Shown here: positions 1 to 9,192 of the stretch, piece after piece
How positions within the stretch are numbered: position 1 is the first letter of the stretch
How the letters are laid out: every line of letters starts with the position of its first letter
Notes under the pieces: generated by a model
Seen by the model: only the letters and a program-made list of their open reading frames with translations
Databases searched by the model: none
What the model was told of the DNA's origin: nothing
Origin: an uncultured Collinsella sp.
GTDB lineage: Bacteria; Actinomycetota; Coriobacteriia; Coriobacteriales; Coriobacteriaceae
Reading direction: 5' to 3'
DNA length: 64,000 bases
Assembly (NCBI GenBank): GCA_958349325.1
Contig: CATWCP010000003.1
Coordinates: 1-64,000 of the forward strand
Position numbers and translations under genes: made by a program

Positions 1-231
1 CTTGCGTTTAGCGGTCAGCCGTCGGCGCGCTTACACCAACATTTCCGACGCGATCGCTCTTGACAGCGGATTGGGTCATATGAGCGAGCGGGCAGCTGCC
101 GTGGCGAGGTGCCACGAAAGAGGAGCGAAGCGTACTTTATGTACGCGAGCGACGGTTTGAGCGGCAGATCGCCCGGCAGATGCCCGCGCAGCGTCGAGCG
201 GTCCGGCGTTTGTTAAAACGCCGGAACATAG
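1..231. other. Intergenic stretch with nested hairpins
   Basis: No convincing gene is visible before the DUF4956 gene. The stretch holds a small hairpin at 130-146 (arms GCGTAC and GTACGC, loop TTTAT) set in a GC-rich region with partly complementary flanks. It is related to other hairpins in this window (38388-38410 and 41236-41260) that also have a five-base AT-rich loop of the form TWWAT. A second hairpin lies at 203-224. Function is unknown. Confidence 0.5.
203..224 (-). terminator. Hairpin at 3' end of Pel operon
   Basis: Nine-base arms CCGGCGTTT and AAACGCCGG enclose a four-base loop, starting 8 bases past the stop codon of the last gene of the Pel-CotH operon. There is no clear run of T after it on the minus strand, so it may be a weak terminator or a 3'-end stabiliser. 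Confidence 0.4.
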
Positions 232-897
232 TTAGCCGTGATATTCGCCGTTGTACTGGATGAGCGTCAGGTCCTCCACGCCGTCGAGCGCGCGGATGGC
301 GTCGGCATAGGGCATATCCACACCGTCAGAGAACACCTCGACGGCCATCTCGACCTTGTCGCCGCGCATGGTCTTAGACTTGACGGTGAACTTGGTGCGC
401 CCAAATGCACGCACGATATCGTCGCCAGTGGTCTGACCCGTGTAGTGGATGACCATCATGTAAACGCGCGCCTTGTCCTGGTGGCTCGCAAAGCCGGCGA
501 TCATCACCACGATCACCACCGCCGTGAGCGCCACGAGCGCATACATGCCGGCGCCGGCCGTAATGCCCGTGGTAATGGCCCAAAACAGATACAGCAGGTC
601 GAGCGGGTCCTTGACCGCCGTACGGTAGCGGACGATAGACAGAGCACCGACCATACCGAGCGAGATGACCACGTTGGTCGAAATCGCAAGCGTGACCATA
701 CAGGTAAGCACGCACATGCCCACAAGCGTCACGGCAAAGCTGCGCGAATACACCACGCCGGTAAAAAAGCGCTTGTACACGTAATAGATCAGGATGCCCA
801 TGGCGAGCGCCACGAGCAGCGAAAGGCCAATCTTGGCAGGGTCGACCTGGCCAAACGCCTCCAAGACGGAGTTCTTAAAAAAGTCCCTGGTGCTCAT
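232..897 (-). CDS. DUF4956 domain membrane protein
   Basis: A 221-residue protein with three to four predicted membrane helices in the first 140 residues, including the segment with SLGMVGALSIVRYRTAVKDP that is typical of DUF4956, followed by a soluble C-terminal domain of about 80 residues resembling a small alpha/beta ferredoxin-like fold. It is the last gene of the long minus-strand operon, 3 bases after the VTC-domain gene. DUF4956 proteins are commonly encoded beside CotH and VTC-domain genes, as here, but I know of no established biochemical role. A role in sensing or transport linked to surface-polymer modification is inference from context only. Confidence 0.85.
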   Translation of the reverse strand: MSTRDFFKNSVLEAFGQVDPAKIGLSLLVALAMGILIYYVYKRFFTGVVYSRSFAVTLVGMCVLTCMVTLAISTNVVISLGMVGALSIVRYRTAVKDPLDLLYLFWAITTGITAGAGMYALVALTAVVIVVMIAGFASHQDKARVYMMVIHYTGQTTGDDIVRAFGRTKFTVKSKTMRGDKVEMAVEVFSDGVDMPYADAIRALDGVEDLTLIQYNGEYHG

Positions 898-900
898 GGT

Positions 901-1692
901 CTAAATATCCCCTCGGTTCTCAAAATCCGATTCCCAGTAATTAAATCCGCGCAGGTAGGCGGTCTTTTCGTAACACAGGCAGTACTTGGAGACCGCCGTA
1001 AGCTCGGCCGCGCCCGGAGGCACCATATCGCGCACCAGCTGCGGACAAAACTCTGTAAACTTGACCTCCATCACCAGCTTGCCGGGCTCCAGGACTGGCA
1101 GCGCGGGCAAGGTCGCGTCAAAGATGTCAAAACTTCCCACCGCGGCACGCACGTTCATGTCAAACGTAATGCGCACAGTGCCCTCATCCATCACCCACGG
1201 CTCGCGCTCGTAGTCCACGATGGTCCTCGGGCGCATCATGTTGCAGATGCACTCGATGTAGAACTCGCGACAGAGCGGATAGGGGCTCCTCAGCAAAAAG
1301 TCGTAGTCGCCAGCCAGAATCTGCTCAAACTCGCCGCGCGTAAGTGGCGCATCCTCCTTGTAAATCCAGCTACCGTACTTCTTTTTGCGCTCGAGCTTAA
1401 TCACCTTGTCGCTGCCGTTATAGATGCGCACGCGATACTTTTTGCGCATGAGAATGCCGGCGTCTTTTTCCTCGTAGGCCGAGTTGCAGTAGTCGTCAAA
1501 GTACAGGCTGCGAATGGTGTAACCGCCTGCCCGCGCATGCTTGTCCATCTTAAACACCGGCGCCATGCGACAGGCAAGCGCGGCGTGCTCGCCCTCGTTA
1601 ATGAGATATTTGAGCTCGTGGCGGTAACGCTCCTGCGTGACACGCACAGGCGGTGCCGCCAAGCGCTCAAGCAGCGCGCTAGCCCTCCTCAT
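901..1692 (-). CDS. VTC-domain polyphosphate polymerase-like protein
   Basis: A 263-residue protein containing the VTC domain. It shows the basic residues that line the tunnel in this family: RHELKYLI near the start, TIRSLYFDD, the MRKKYRVRIY segment, IKLERKKKYG, and a late KYCLCYEK stretch. Eukaryotic VTC4 makes polyphosphate from ATP; bacterial homologues next to cotH are uncharacterised. It has no signal peptide, so it should act in the cytoplasm. The start at 1692 is chosen because GGAGG lies six bases upstream. The gene overlaps the end of cotH by 14 bases, implying translational coupling. Confidence 0.85.
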   Translation of the reverse strand: MRRASALLERLAAPPVRVTQERYRHELKYLINEGEHAALACRMAPVFKMDKHARAGGYTIRSLYFDDYCNSAYEEKDAGILMRKKYRVRIYNGSDKVIKLERKKKYGSWIYKEDAPLTRGEFEQILAGDYDFLLRSPYPLCREFYIECICNMMRPRTIVDYEREPWVMDEGTVRITFDMNVRAAVGSFDIFDATLPALPVLEPGKLVMEVKFTEFCPQLVRDMVPPGAAELTAVSKYCLCYEKTAYLRGFNYWESDFENRGDI

Positions 1693-3448
1693 ACGTGTCC
1701 TCCACGACCTTACCGCCGTCTTGCACGTAAAAACACTTCATGCCGTAGTGTTTGCCGTCGTCGGTTACATAGTAGTCAAACGCATCTTGCGTATAGCCGT
1801 CGGAGTTGGTGGCACGCACGCGCACAAAATACTGGCCGGTATCGGGCGCATCGCAGGTCACCTCGGGAAGCAGCACGTCCTCGGCCTTAAAGACCACATC
1901 GCCAATGGCATAGTCGCGCGCCAGCTCCACAGTGTAGCGAATGTCGCGCGCCTCAAAGTCGTAGGACGCATCCCAGTTCATGCGCAGCTTACCGTTATCG
2001 ATCTGCGGCACGCCGATGTAGAACGGCATGGGTTTTTTAAAACTCTCGCGAAAGCTCTTGTAGTTCTCCTCGACCTCGGAGGGAATCGCCGCAGCGATCT
2101 GCTCGTATTGGTCCTTGGTGACAGGCAGATTGTCGATATCGGGCGAAGCAAAGACCAGGGATTCAGTCACATCGCGGTAGTGCTTGATCATCTTGGTCAG
2201 GCGAGTCTCGGTCAAATACGAGCGCAAGTCCTTGACGGCACGGTCGAGTTCGCTGCGGAACGACTTGCTGCGCAACGCGCGGTTAAACAGCACGTTGCCC
2301 CAGTAGTTGCTTGCACCGCGCTCCCAGCTCGCGTAGTCCGAAAACCCGGTAAGAGAAAGCTCCAGCTTACGCAGCATGCCGTCGTTATCCCAATCTAAAA
2401 AGTACCAGGTATTTGAGTTGAGCGGGCTGTACAGATAGCAGTTACGGTTCTGCGTATCGCAGTTGCCCGTCAGGATCTGAAACGCCAGCCAATAGACCAG
2501 ATTCTCGGTATCAAAGTAGGTATCGAGCACATCATCGATCTTTTGTGATTCGTCGTTGAGCGCATCGAGCATCTCGATGAGCTTGGTGTGGTCCGAATCG
2601 CCCTTAATCTCGAGCATGCCCTCAAAGTTTGCCTGGTTGTAGTCGGGATCGTCGGCAAGCTTAATGGTGTCCTCGTAGCGATGGAAATCGAAGTTGTTCA
2701 CCTTGTACAGATGCCCGTTCTTATCCAGGCCATGTGCCTTAAGCGCCGTCTTGTTGAGCTGCTCCACCTGCGTAAACAGGCCGTAGTCCTCAAAGGTGTC
2801 GTTGAACTTTTCGGTCTGGTCGCACACCCACAGATGCACAAACTGCGTACGCAGGCCCATCATCTGGGGTATCCCGCGGATAAGGTCATAGGCCATCTTG
2901 TTGCGAAAACGCATACCCTCGCCCATGTGCTTGTTGAGCGCAATCGCGCGCTGTTGGCGCCAAGTACCCTTGCCCTTTTTGAGCTCCACCTTGTAATTCT
3001 TTTGCGAGTTGTTGCTCGATGTCTGACCGCGCACCTGCACGGTGGCATTGGGCGCTTCCTCGCCATAGCCAACCTCGCCGGCCACCGGGCCGTCTTCGTC
3101 GCCCGCCTGCAGCAGGCCCATAACCTGATAGCGCGTCACCCCCATGTCGGCATAGTCATACACCGAGTACATGTTGATCTCGGCCCAGCTGTGGTCGGTG
3201 TTCTCGGAGCTGTTGCCGCGCGAGACCGTCAGGTACATGGTCACAATGCCCGAGTCGTCGTAGACCTCGTACAGCTCATCTTTATCGCGAAGGTGCTTGG
3301 TACCGTCCGAGGCCTCAGCCTTTTTAATCTTGTCCTGCTTTTTGACCTTTTTGGTCGAGGATTCGTCCTGAGACGAACAGCCCGAAAGCAACAGCGCGCC
3401 GGCAGCTGCCTCGATCAGGCAGCGGCGAGACATCAACTTATCGATCAT
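1679..3448 (-). CDS. CotH-family kinase-like lipoprotein
   Basis: A 589-residue CotH-type protein. The ATG at 3448 is chosen because GGGGAGG precedes it and a lipoprotein signal follows (MIDKLMSRRCLIEAA.., lipobox LLSGC near residue 23-27). The CotH core contains the RGQTSSNNSQKNYKVELKK nucleotide-binding segment, NNFDFHRYED, and NCDTQNRNCYLY with LDWDNDGML, matching the catalytic Asp-rich region of the CotH protein kinase fold. A fibronectin-like segment follows near residues 490-570. As a lipoprotein it would act outside the cell on surface proteins or polymers. It overlaps the end of pelG by 11 bases, so it is co-translated with Pel export genes. Confidence 0.88.
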   Translation of the reverse strand: MIDKLMSRRCLIEAAAGALLLSGCSSQDESSTKKVKKQDKIKKAEASDGTKHLRDKDELYEVYDDSGIVTMYLTVSRGNSSENTDHSWAEINMYSVYDYADMGVTRYQVMGLLQAGDEDGPVAGEVGYGEEAPNATVQVRGQTSSNNSQKNYKVELKKGKGTWRQQRAIALNKHMGEGMRFRNKMAYDLIRGIPQMMGLRTQFVHLWVCDQTEKFNDTFEDYGLFTQVEQLNKTALKAHGLDKNGHLYKVNNFDFHRYEDTIKLADDPDYNQANFEGMLEIKGDSDHTKLIEMLDALNDESQKIDDVLDTYFDTENLVYWLAFQILTGNCDTQNRNCYLYSPLNSNTWYFLDWDNDGMLRKLELSLTGFSDYASWERGASNYWGNVLFNRALRSKSFRSELDRAVKDLRSYLTETRLTKMIKHYRDVTESLVFASPDIDNLPVTKDQYEQIAAAIPSEVEENYKSFRESFKKPMPFYIGVPQIDNGKLRMNWDASYDFEARDIRYTVELARDYAIGDVVFKAEDVLLPEVTCDAPDTGQYFVRVRATNSDGYTQDAFDYYVTDDGKHYGMKCFYVQDGGKVVEDTYEEG

Positions 3449-4982
3449 CAGAACCTCCCCAATGTTTTTGGTACAGGCGGACCACCATACGTTCAAACGC
3501 ACTGCGCGGCTCACCGACCGCGCGCTTGTCCTCGTAGCATTGCTCAACACGGTCGAGCACCCGGCCAAGTTCGGTAAACCAGCCCGTCTTGTCGGTCGCC
3601 ACAATGGGCTGCTGGCTCAGGATACGATACGGCAAGTTGGCGGTATAGGTATCGAGCCGCAGCAGCGCCACGATAAAAAACACCGCTGCACCCAACAAAA
3701 AGCCAAAGCCGTAAAACTGCTGCGGCAAAAGCAACGACACGGCAGTCGCCAGCCCGGCCACACCGGCAAACAACCCCGAGGCCAGCACGGCCCCCTTGTA
3801 GTCGGTAAAGTACAGCAAGATAAGCATCACCGTATTGCCCACGGCATACAGGCCATAGCCCACGCACAGCGTGCGAAAATACCCGTGCATAAGGTTGTTA
3901 AAGCCCAACGGCAGGGCCGACAGCACCGTGGTCTCGAGCGAAATGACCGCCGCGGTCACAAACAGCTGCTTGAGCGCACAAAAGCGCAGTTCGCTGTTGA
4001 GCGTGGAGAGCATCTCCTCCTCGGCCACCACAATATCGCCTACCACGCCGCCGTCATTGAACAGGCTGTAGTAGTCACGGTAGCGCGGATAGAAGTTGAC
4101 CTCGACCGAGACCACAAAGTTGACGGTCGTGACCAGGATCGTCAAAAACGCGATGAGCGCCGGCACATCGTAGTAGGGCGCACCATAAAACAAGCCCTTG
4201 ACCTGCACGCCAATGGGACCGGCCCAAATAATCACCAGGTGCGCAAAGAGTCCCAGATTGGTTAACAGGCCCGTGAGCGCCAGCGGCATAAACTGATCGA
4301 GCCACCGCAAAAAGGGCCAGGGGCTGCGGTCGCTCTGAGGAAAATACCGGTACAGCAGCACCACGTCCCAGGCGAGCATGACGCCGTAGCCCAGAGCAAT
4401 TGACGCCAACAGGCCCTCGACCGGCGGCAGTCCCAGCGCCAGCGCGGCCAGGGCGCACAGGCACGCCACGCCAATGGCAGCCGCAAAGCTGCACAGGATG
4501 CCGCGGTAGTCCTTGATGGCCGTGAGGTAACTCATGCCGTTCCAGTTGACGATCATAATGTTGAACAGCCACAGGCACAGCAGCCCCTGCAGCAGCGTGG
4601 CACCCGAGAACAGCAAAAAGACGCCGTAGAGCACCGTGCCCGCAACGAGCATGACAGCATTGGAGCCCCAAAACGAAGGCAGGATCTCGTCCTCGCGCTC
4701 GGCAAAAAGCATGTCGGCCAAAAAGCGCGTGACCGGCATAGAGAAAAAACTCGTGAGCGTGAGCGACGCCAGCAGCGTATAGGTCACCATGCACACCAGC
4801 AGATCTTGGTTGGCACGGCCCACACCCCACAGACCGCACAGCACCAAGATACCCACCTGGAGCAGCACGCCCAGCAGCATCGGGCCCGTGCACACAATGC
4901 CGGCGTAGCCGTAAGCGCGCATCGTGGCAAACAGGCCCTTGCGCCTAAACAGGCGCTTGAGCTCAAAACCAATTCCGGCCAC
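3438..4982 (-). CDS. pelG: Pel exopolysaccharide transporter PelG
   Basis: A 514-residue polytopic membrane protein with about 12 hydrophobic segments and the family-typical N-terminus MAGIGFELKRLFRRKG followed by a first helix. PelG belongs to the MOP flippase superfamily and moves the growing Pel polymer across the membrane together with the glycosyltransferase PelF. The start is a GTG. The gene begins 3 bases after pelF and overlaps cotH at its end. Length and context fit PelG well. Confidence 0.92.
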   Translation of the reverse strand: MAGIGFELKRLFRRKGLFATMRAYGYAGIVCTGPMLLGVLLQVGILVLCGLWGVGRANQDLLVCMVTYTLLASLTLTSFFSMPVTRFLADMLFAEREDEILPSFWGSNAVMLVAGTVLYGVFLLFSGATLLQGLLCLWLFNIMIVNWNGMSYLTAIKDYRGILCSFAAAIGVACLCALAALALGLPPVEGLLASIALGYGVMLAWDVVLLYRYFPQSDRSPWPFLRWLDQFMPLALTGLLTNLGLFAHLVIIWAGPIGVQVKGLFYGAPYYDVPALIAFLTILVTTVNFVVSVEVNFYPRYRDYYSLFNDGGVVGDIVVAEEEMLSTLNSELRFCALKQLFVTAAVISLETTVLSALPLGFNNLMHGYFRTLCVGYGLYAVGNTVMLILLYFTDYKGAVLASGLFAGVAGLATAVSLLLPQQFYGFGFLLGAAVFFIVALLRLDTYTANLPYRILSQQPIVATDKTGWFTELGRVLDRVEQCYEDKRAVGEPRSAFERMVVRLYQKHWGGSDDR

Positions 4983-4985
4983 CGG

Positions 4986-6413
4986 CTACTCCCCCTCTCT
5001 GGGCAGGTTAAACGCACACGCCGTCTCGTCGTACAGTGCGCGATAGTTGGTGAGCATCTGCTCGTGCAAAAAGTACGTGGCAACGCGACGCTGCCCGCGC
5101 TCCCCCATCTCAATGCGACGGGCGCGGCTCACGCACATGCGCTCCATGGCATCGGCCAAGCCCTTGCGATACATGGGCGGCGTCACAAATCCCGCCACGC
5201 CAAAGTCATCGCCTGGAGCGCCTTCGAGCAGCTCACGGCAGCAGCCCACCTCGGTCGTCACGCAAGGACGGCGCGCTGCAAGCGACTCCAGCACGCTGAG
5301 CGGCTGGCCCTCGGAGATACTCGTCAAAATGGTAAAGTCGAGCTTTTCCATGTACTCGACCACGTTCACGCGACCGGTAAAGATCAGGTCGCGCACGCCC
5401 AGGGTATCGACCAGCGCGTGGCACTCGGCGCCGTACTCCTCGTCGTCCACGCCGCCCATGATGTGCAGGCGCACCTTGGGCAGGCGATCGTGCAGCTCAA
5501 AAAAGGCGTAGATCAAAGTCTTGACGTCCTTGATGGGCGCCAGGCGCACCACCGCGCCAATGTCCACCCAGCCGTCATCGGGCTTTAAGGGAATGTCCTT
5601 AAAGCGGTCGAACTGGATACCGTTGGGGATGACCAGACATTTGTCTGCATCGCAACCCATATCGATCTGCGTCTTGCGGGCGTTATGGAACAAACTCGTC
5701 ACGCGGAAGGCGCGGCGGTAGATCTCCTCCGAAAGCAGGTAGAAAAAGCGAATCCAGCGGTCCTTAAACGAAGGCACCACCCAATCGGCGCGAATGATCT
5801 CTTCCTCGCGCTCGCGGGTATAGATGCCATGCTCGGTCAGCAGCACCGGCGCATGGTGAACGCTTGAGCCCAGGCAGGCGAGCAGGCCGCCGTAGCCGGT
5901 CGAGATAGCGTGGTACACATCGGCAACCGGCACCTCGCTGCCCAGCAGGTAGAGCACCGGCAACAGCATAGAGCGCATGGTGTGGAATGCGTCGGCAAAG
6001 GGCGTGTAGGGGTACTCGGCAAGGCACACGTCGCGGAAGATATCCATAAACGTGCGGCTCTGCAAAAACGAGAGCGGATGTACGCGACGGCGCTGGAAGA
6101 TATCGAACAGCACGTCCCAGTCCGGATTGGAGAGCGACACCAGGCGGCGTAGCGCCTCGCGCTCGCGGTCGTTAAAACTGGCTTCGTGTTGCTCGCCCGA
6201 AAGCCGCAGGGCATCGTCCAGGAACACCTCGTGCACCTCGACCACGTTGCTGGGCAGCTCGTAGACAAATTTGCCGCGGTCGGCAGCATGCGCGCCAATC
6301 ACCCACAGCACGAACTCGTGCTCGGGCATGGCCTGGATATAGCCATGCATCCAGGTAGATACGCCGCCGTGCACATAGGGGTAGCAACCCTCGAGTACCA
6401 AGCAGATTCTCAT
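4986..6413 (-). CDS. pelF: Pel glycosyltransferase PelF (GT4)
   Basis: A 475-residue GT-B glycosyltransferase. The N-terminal MRICLVLEGCYPYVHGGVSTW motif and the later VIPNGIQFDRF and LTSISEGQPLSVLESLAARRP motifs are diagnostic for PelF-type GT4 enzymes, including the EGQPLSVLE nucleotide-sugar binding loop. PelF polymerises N-acetylgalactosamine-rich Pel from UDP-sugars on the cytoplasmic side and partners with PelG. Its start overlaps the stop of the deacetylase gene (ATGA at 6410-6413). Confidence 0.93.
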   Translation of the reverse strand: MRICLVLEGCYPYVHGGVSTWMHGYIQAMPEHEFVLWVIGAHAADRGKFVYELPSNVVEVHEVFLDDALRLSGEQHEASFNDREREALRRLVSLSNPDWDVLFDIFQRRRVHPLSFLQSRTFMDIFRDVCLAEYPYTPFADAFHTMRSMLLPVLYLLGSEVPVADVYHAISTGYGGLLACLGSSVHHAPVLLTEHGIYTREREEEIIRADWVVPSFKDRWIRFFYLLSEEIYRRAFRVTSLFHNARKTQIDMGCDADKCLVIPNGIQFDRFKDIPLKPDDGWVDIGAVVRLAPIKDVKTLIYAFFELHDRLPKVRLHIMGGVDDEEYGAECHALVDTLGVRDLIFTGRVNVVEYMEKLDFTILTSISEGQPLSVLESLAARRPCVTTEVGCCRELLEGAPGDDFGVAGFVTPPMYRKGLADAMERMCVSRARRIEMGERGQRRVATYFLHEQMLTNYRALYDETACAFNLPREGE

Positions 6414-8290
6414 CTGTCGCCACCCTCCTTGCGCTCGATCGTCAGGGTCTTATCATTTGCCTTGAGCAGATACAGATTGCCCGTAAGGTGCGTTAGTTCG
6501 CCACCCGTCACCGCACCCGGCTCGCCATTATTGGCGCGGAACATGAGCCACGCCTCGTCGTGGAAATTGCCCAGGCTGAGCGTCCAGGCATCCGCGCTGG
6601 TATCCACGCTCACCGTCACCGAAGAAAAGCGCTGGATGGCGCCCGAGCATTCCGAGCCGGTCTGGCGACGCAGGTCGGGCGCGGATTTGGTAAGCCACTC
6701 CAGGTAGTCGACCAGGCCGCCCTTGTAGATCTCCCAGCCCTCCTTGGCTCCGCGATCGGGGTCCAAAAGGTCGTCCGGGTGCATAAAGTGCGTGCTCACG
6801 TAGTGCATGTTGAGCTCGGACACGGCTGCCAGGCGCATATAGGAATCGTCGACCATGCCGCCCGAGACAATGCGCGGCTGCTCCACAATGCCATCGCTCG
6901 CCACGCCAAACTCCTGCACGTACGGCAGGTCGGTGCCATCCTCAAAATACGTACTGGCGATGGTCTTAATGCGCGGAACATAGGTACCGATAAGCTTGCG
7001 CGCACGGACCGAAAGGATATTTGACGGCGGCACGTAGACCGAGCCGTGCGCGTTGGGCAGCACCTCGTCCTGAAAGGCAATAAGCCCGTTAAGCAATGCG
7101 ACGAGCGTCTCCTTGTTCTTCCACGTCTTGTAGTCGTACAGCGTGCCATAGTCGGTATCCCAGAGCGCCAGCGGCTGATGGTTGTAGCCATGAAAACCCA
7201 ACTCACCGCCCATCTGCAACAGCATGCCGCCAAAATAGCGGAACTGCGTGGTATCGGGTTGGCGCGCGGGCTCGGTCTGGTTGACCACGTCCTCGTAGTT
7301 TTCGATCATCACGCCGGTATAGCGAATGTCGTATTGCTGCGCGAGCTTTTGCAGATCGGGCCACCAGCCCTTGACATAAAAATCGGCGACGGAAAGGCCG
7401 TAGTCACGCTTGATATAAGTACCATCGCCCGAGGGCACGGGGCTAGGAAAGTCGTCCAAATAGAACACGGCGCTGTTGATGACCGGATAGGCCGTGGCAT
7501 CGCCCAGCAAGCTTACGGCCGAAGCATAGAACCCACGCATGACCTTGTCGTAGATGCCAATGTTGCACACCACGGTGTGACCACTGCCGCAATCGTTAGA
7601 CCAAATGAGCGGCGTGCCCGCGTCACCGGTCTTTGCCCATACGTGCGCCGTATCGCGCAATGAAACCGAGAGCGAAGAATCGAAGGGATCCGAGAACTCG
7701 TAGCGCTCTCCTCCGCCCAGCATAAAGTCCTCGCTCGGAACGATACTTTCGGCTTTCGCATAGTCATATCCGGCCGATTCGATCCCAAGCTTGGAAGCAA
7801 TAGCCTGCAGGTAGTTCGAGTTATCTGGCGTCATGCCCAACATGAGTGAGCCGCCCGCACTCACCCAACTCATCAGATCGGTCAGATGCGTACCCAGTCC
7901 GTCAAGCGAGGGCATAAGCACAATCACGCGATCAAACGATGTGAGCGATGGGATCGCGTCCGCACCGTCGGTGGCAATATCAACATCGCGATGGGCGATC
8001 TTCATGTCCAACAAAATCTGGTCGAACTGGTCTTTAACGTCGTCGACGCCAGCTTGATCGGAATCGGAAATAACCAGGCACGTGGGCTTTTGGCCAAAGA
8101 TTGCCGAGGAGGCCGGCACTGCATCGTTGGCGGCAAGCATCTCCAGCTTATGCTGGCCCGCGCTGTACTGCACGCCGGCACGCTCCACCAGCAACACGGC
8201 GGCCATGGCAATAAAGACCGCCCACACCACGAGGAGTCCCATCCAACGAAAGCGGCCTGCACGGTCGCGGATATGTTGCGCCACGCTCAT
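6410..8290 (-). CDS. pelA: PelA-type polysaccharide deacetylase (DUF2194-like)
   Basis: A 626-residue protein with one N-terminal membrane helix (about residues 16-38) and an extracellular region. A glutamine-amidotransferase-like segment (residues 55-250) precedes a deacetylase-like domain: YLDDFPSP at 277-284 (metal and catalytic aspartates), GFHGYNHQ at 365-372 (metal histidines) and HFMHPDD at 501-507. This matches the deacetylase half of PelA, as in the Gram-positive pelDEA(DA)FG layout. The ATG at 8290 is preferred over an upstream TTG at 8314 because GGGGAGGAGG precedes it. It overlaps the pelE-like gene by four bases. Confidence 0.85.
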   Translation of the reverse strand: MSVAQHIRDRAGRFRWMGLLVVWAVFIAMAAVLLVERAGVQYSAGQHKLEMLAANDAVPASSAIFGQKPTCLVISDSDQAGVDDVKDQFDQILLDMKIAHRDVDIATDGADAIPSLTSFDRVIVLMPSLDGLGTHLTDLMSWVSAGGSLMLGMTPDNSNYLQAIASKLGIESAGYDYAKAESIVPSEDFMLGGGERYEFSDPFDSSLSVSLRDTAHVWAKTGDAGTPLIWSNDCGSGHTVVCNIGIYDKVMRGFYASAVSLLGDATAYPVINSAVFYLDDFPSPVPSGDGTYIKRDYGLSVADFYVKGWWPDLQKLAQQYDIRYTGVMIENYEDVVNQTEPARQPDTTQFRYFGGMLLQMGGELGFHGYNHQPLALWDTDYGTLYDYKTWKNKETLVALLNGLIAFQDEVLPNAHGSVYVPPSNILSVRARKLIGTYVPRIKTIASTYFEDGTDLPYVQEFGVASDGIVEQPRIVSGGMVDDSYMRLAAVSELNMHYVSTHFMHPDDLLDPDRGAKEGWEIYKGGLVDYLEWLTKSAPDLRRQTGSECSGAIQRFSSVTVSVDTSADAWTLSLGNFHDEAWLMFRANNGEPGAVTGGELTHLTGNLYLLKANDKTLTIERKEGGDR

Positions 8291-9192
8291 CGGACCTCCT
8301 CCCCGTCGCGCCAAAACGCCAACTTTTCGCGGTTGTCGGCGCTCAAATACACATGTTGCTTGTCAATCGCATCAATCACACGGTGGACCTCGTCACCGTC
8401 GCGGCGCATCACGGCCAGGCGCAGGCAAAGCATCCAAACCTCCTGCTCCTCGGGCACGTCGAGTACCAGCTGGTTGGTCACGGCCTGCGCCTCGTCGATC
8501 TGTCCGACATCGGCCAGCGCCGTCGCATATCGAATGCGCAGCTCAAGGGTATCCTCGCGCTCGCAGCGACGCGCAAGCAGGCGCGCGTACTGTTGGCGCT
8601 GAATCTGAGCCACGCGCCCCTCAGCCAAACCCGAGCCCAAGTATTCACCAAGAAAATCGCAGTATTCGTTGAGGTTTTGCGCACTCGGGTCCGTCTTAAA
8701 GGCACGCTCCAGCTGCTGCAGTTTAAGGTCGGACTCCTTGGAGATCTGCGCCACCGCCGTCGCGGCATAGTGCGCCACCTCAACGTCGTCGTTAAGCTTA
8801 GCCGCCTGTAGCTGCGCCAGGTACGCGTCGGGCTCCTCGGTGAGCATGGAAAGCATTAGACGGCGCCGGTATGCCGGGTCGTTGACGATGAGCGCCTCCT
8901 CGAGCGGCACTACGCCTGCATCGTCCTCACCACTCGGTACCGACATACTGCGATGGAGCTCGTCGTTGAAGCGCAGCGACTCCAGCGCAGACTCTTTCAG
9001 TCCCTCGCCAAACATCGCGCTGCGGATCGATAACAGAACCACCAGCAACGGGCCCCACAGCGGCACCAGCACTATCACAGCCAGCATGTGCCCGCGCACC
9101 GGCAGCAGGCCCAGCTTCATGAGCGTCCACAGCATCAGGCAAACCAGCGCATGAATCAGCAGCAAGACAGCAGCAACGACAAGCGAGATCAA
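8287..9192 (-). CDS. pelE: PelE-like membrane/TPR protein
   Basis: A 301-residue protein with two N-terminal membrane helices (about residues 1-28 and 34-58) followed by a mostly helical soluble region that reads like tetratricopeptide repeats (for example around residues 115-280). PelE scaffolds the Pel synthase by holding PelD and PelF. Assignment rests on this architecture and on its place between pelD and the deacetylase; sequence conservation in PelE is low. Start is a TTG that overlaps the pelD stop (TTGA), with GAGGGGGG upstream. Confidence 0.75.
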   Translation of the reverse strand: MISLVVAAVLLLIHALVCLMLWTLMKLGLLPVRGHMLAVIVLVPLWGPLLVVLLSIRSAMFGEGLKESALESLRFNDELHRSMSVPSGEDDAGVVPLEEALIVNDPAYRRRLMLSMLTEEPDAYLAQLQAAKLNDDVEVAHYAATAVAQISKESDLKLQQLERAFKTDPSAQNLNEYCDFLGEYLGSGLAEGRVAQIQRQQYARLLARRCEREDTLELRIRYATALADVGQIDEAQAVTNQLVLDVPEEQEVWMLCLRLAVMRRDGDEVHRVIDAIDKQHVYLSADNREKLAFWRDGEEVR

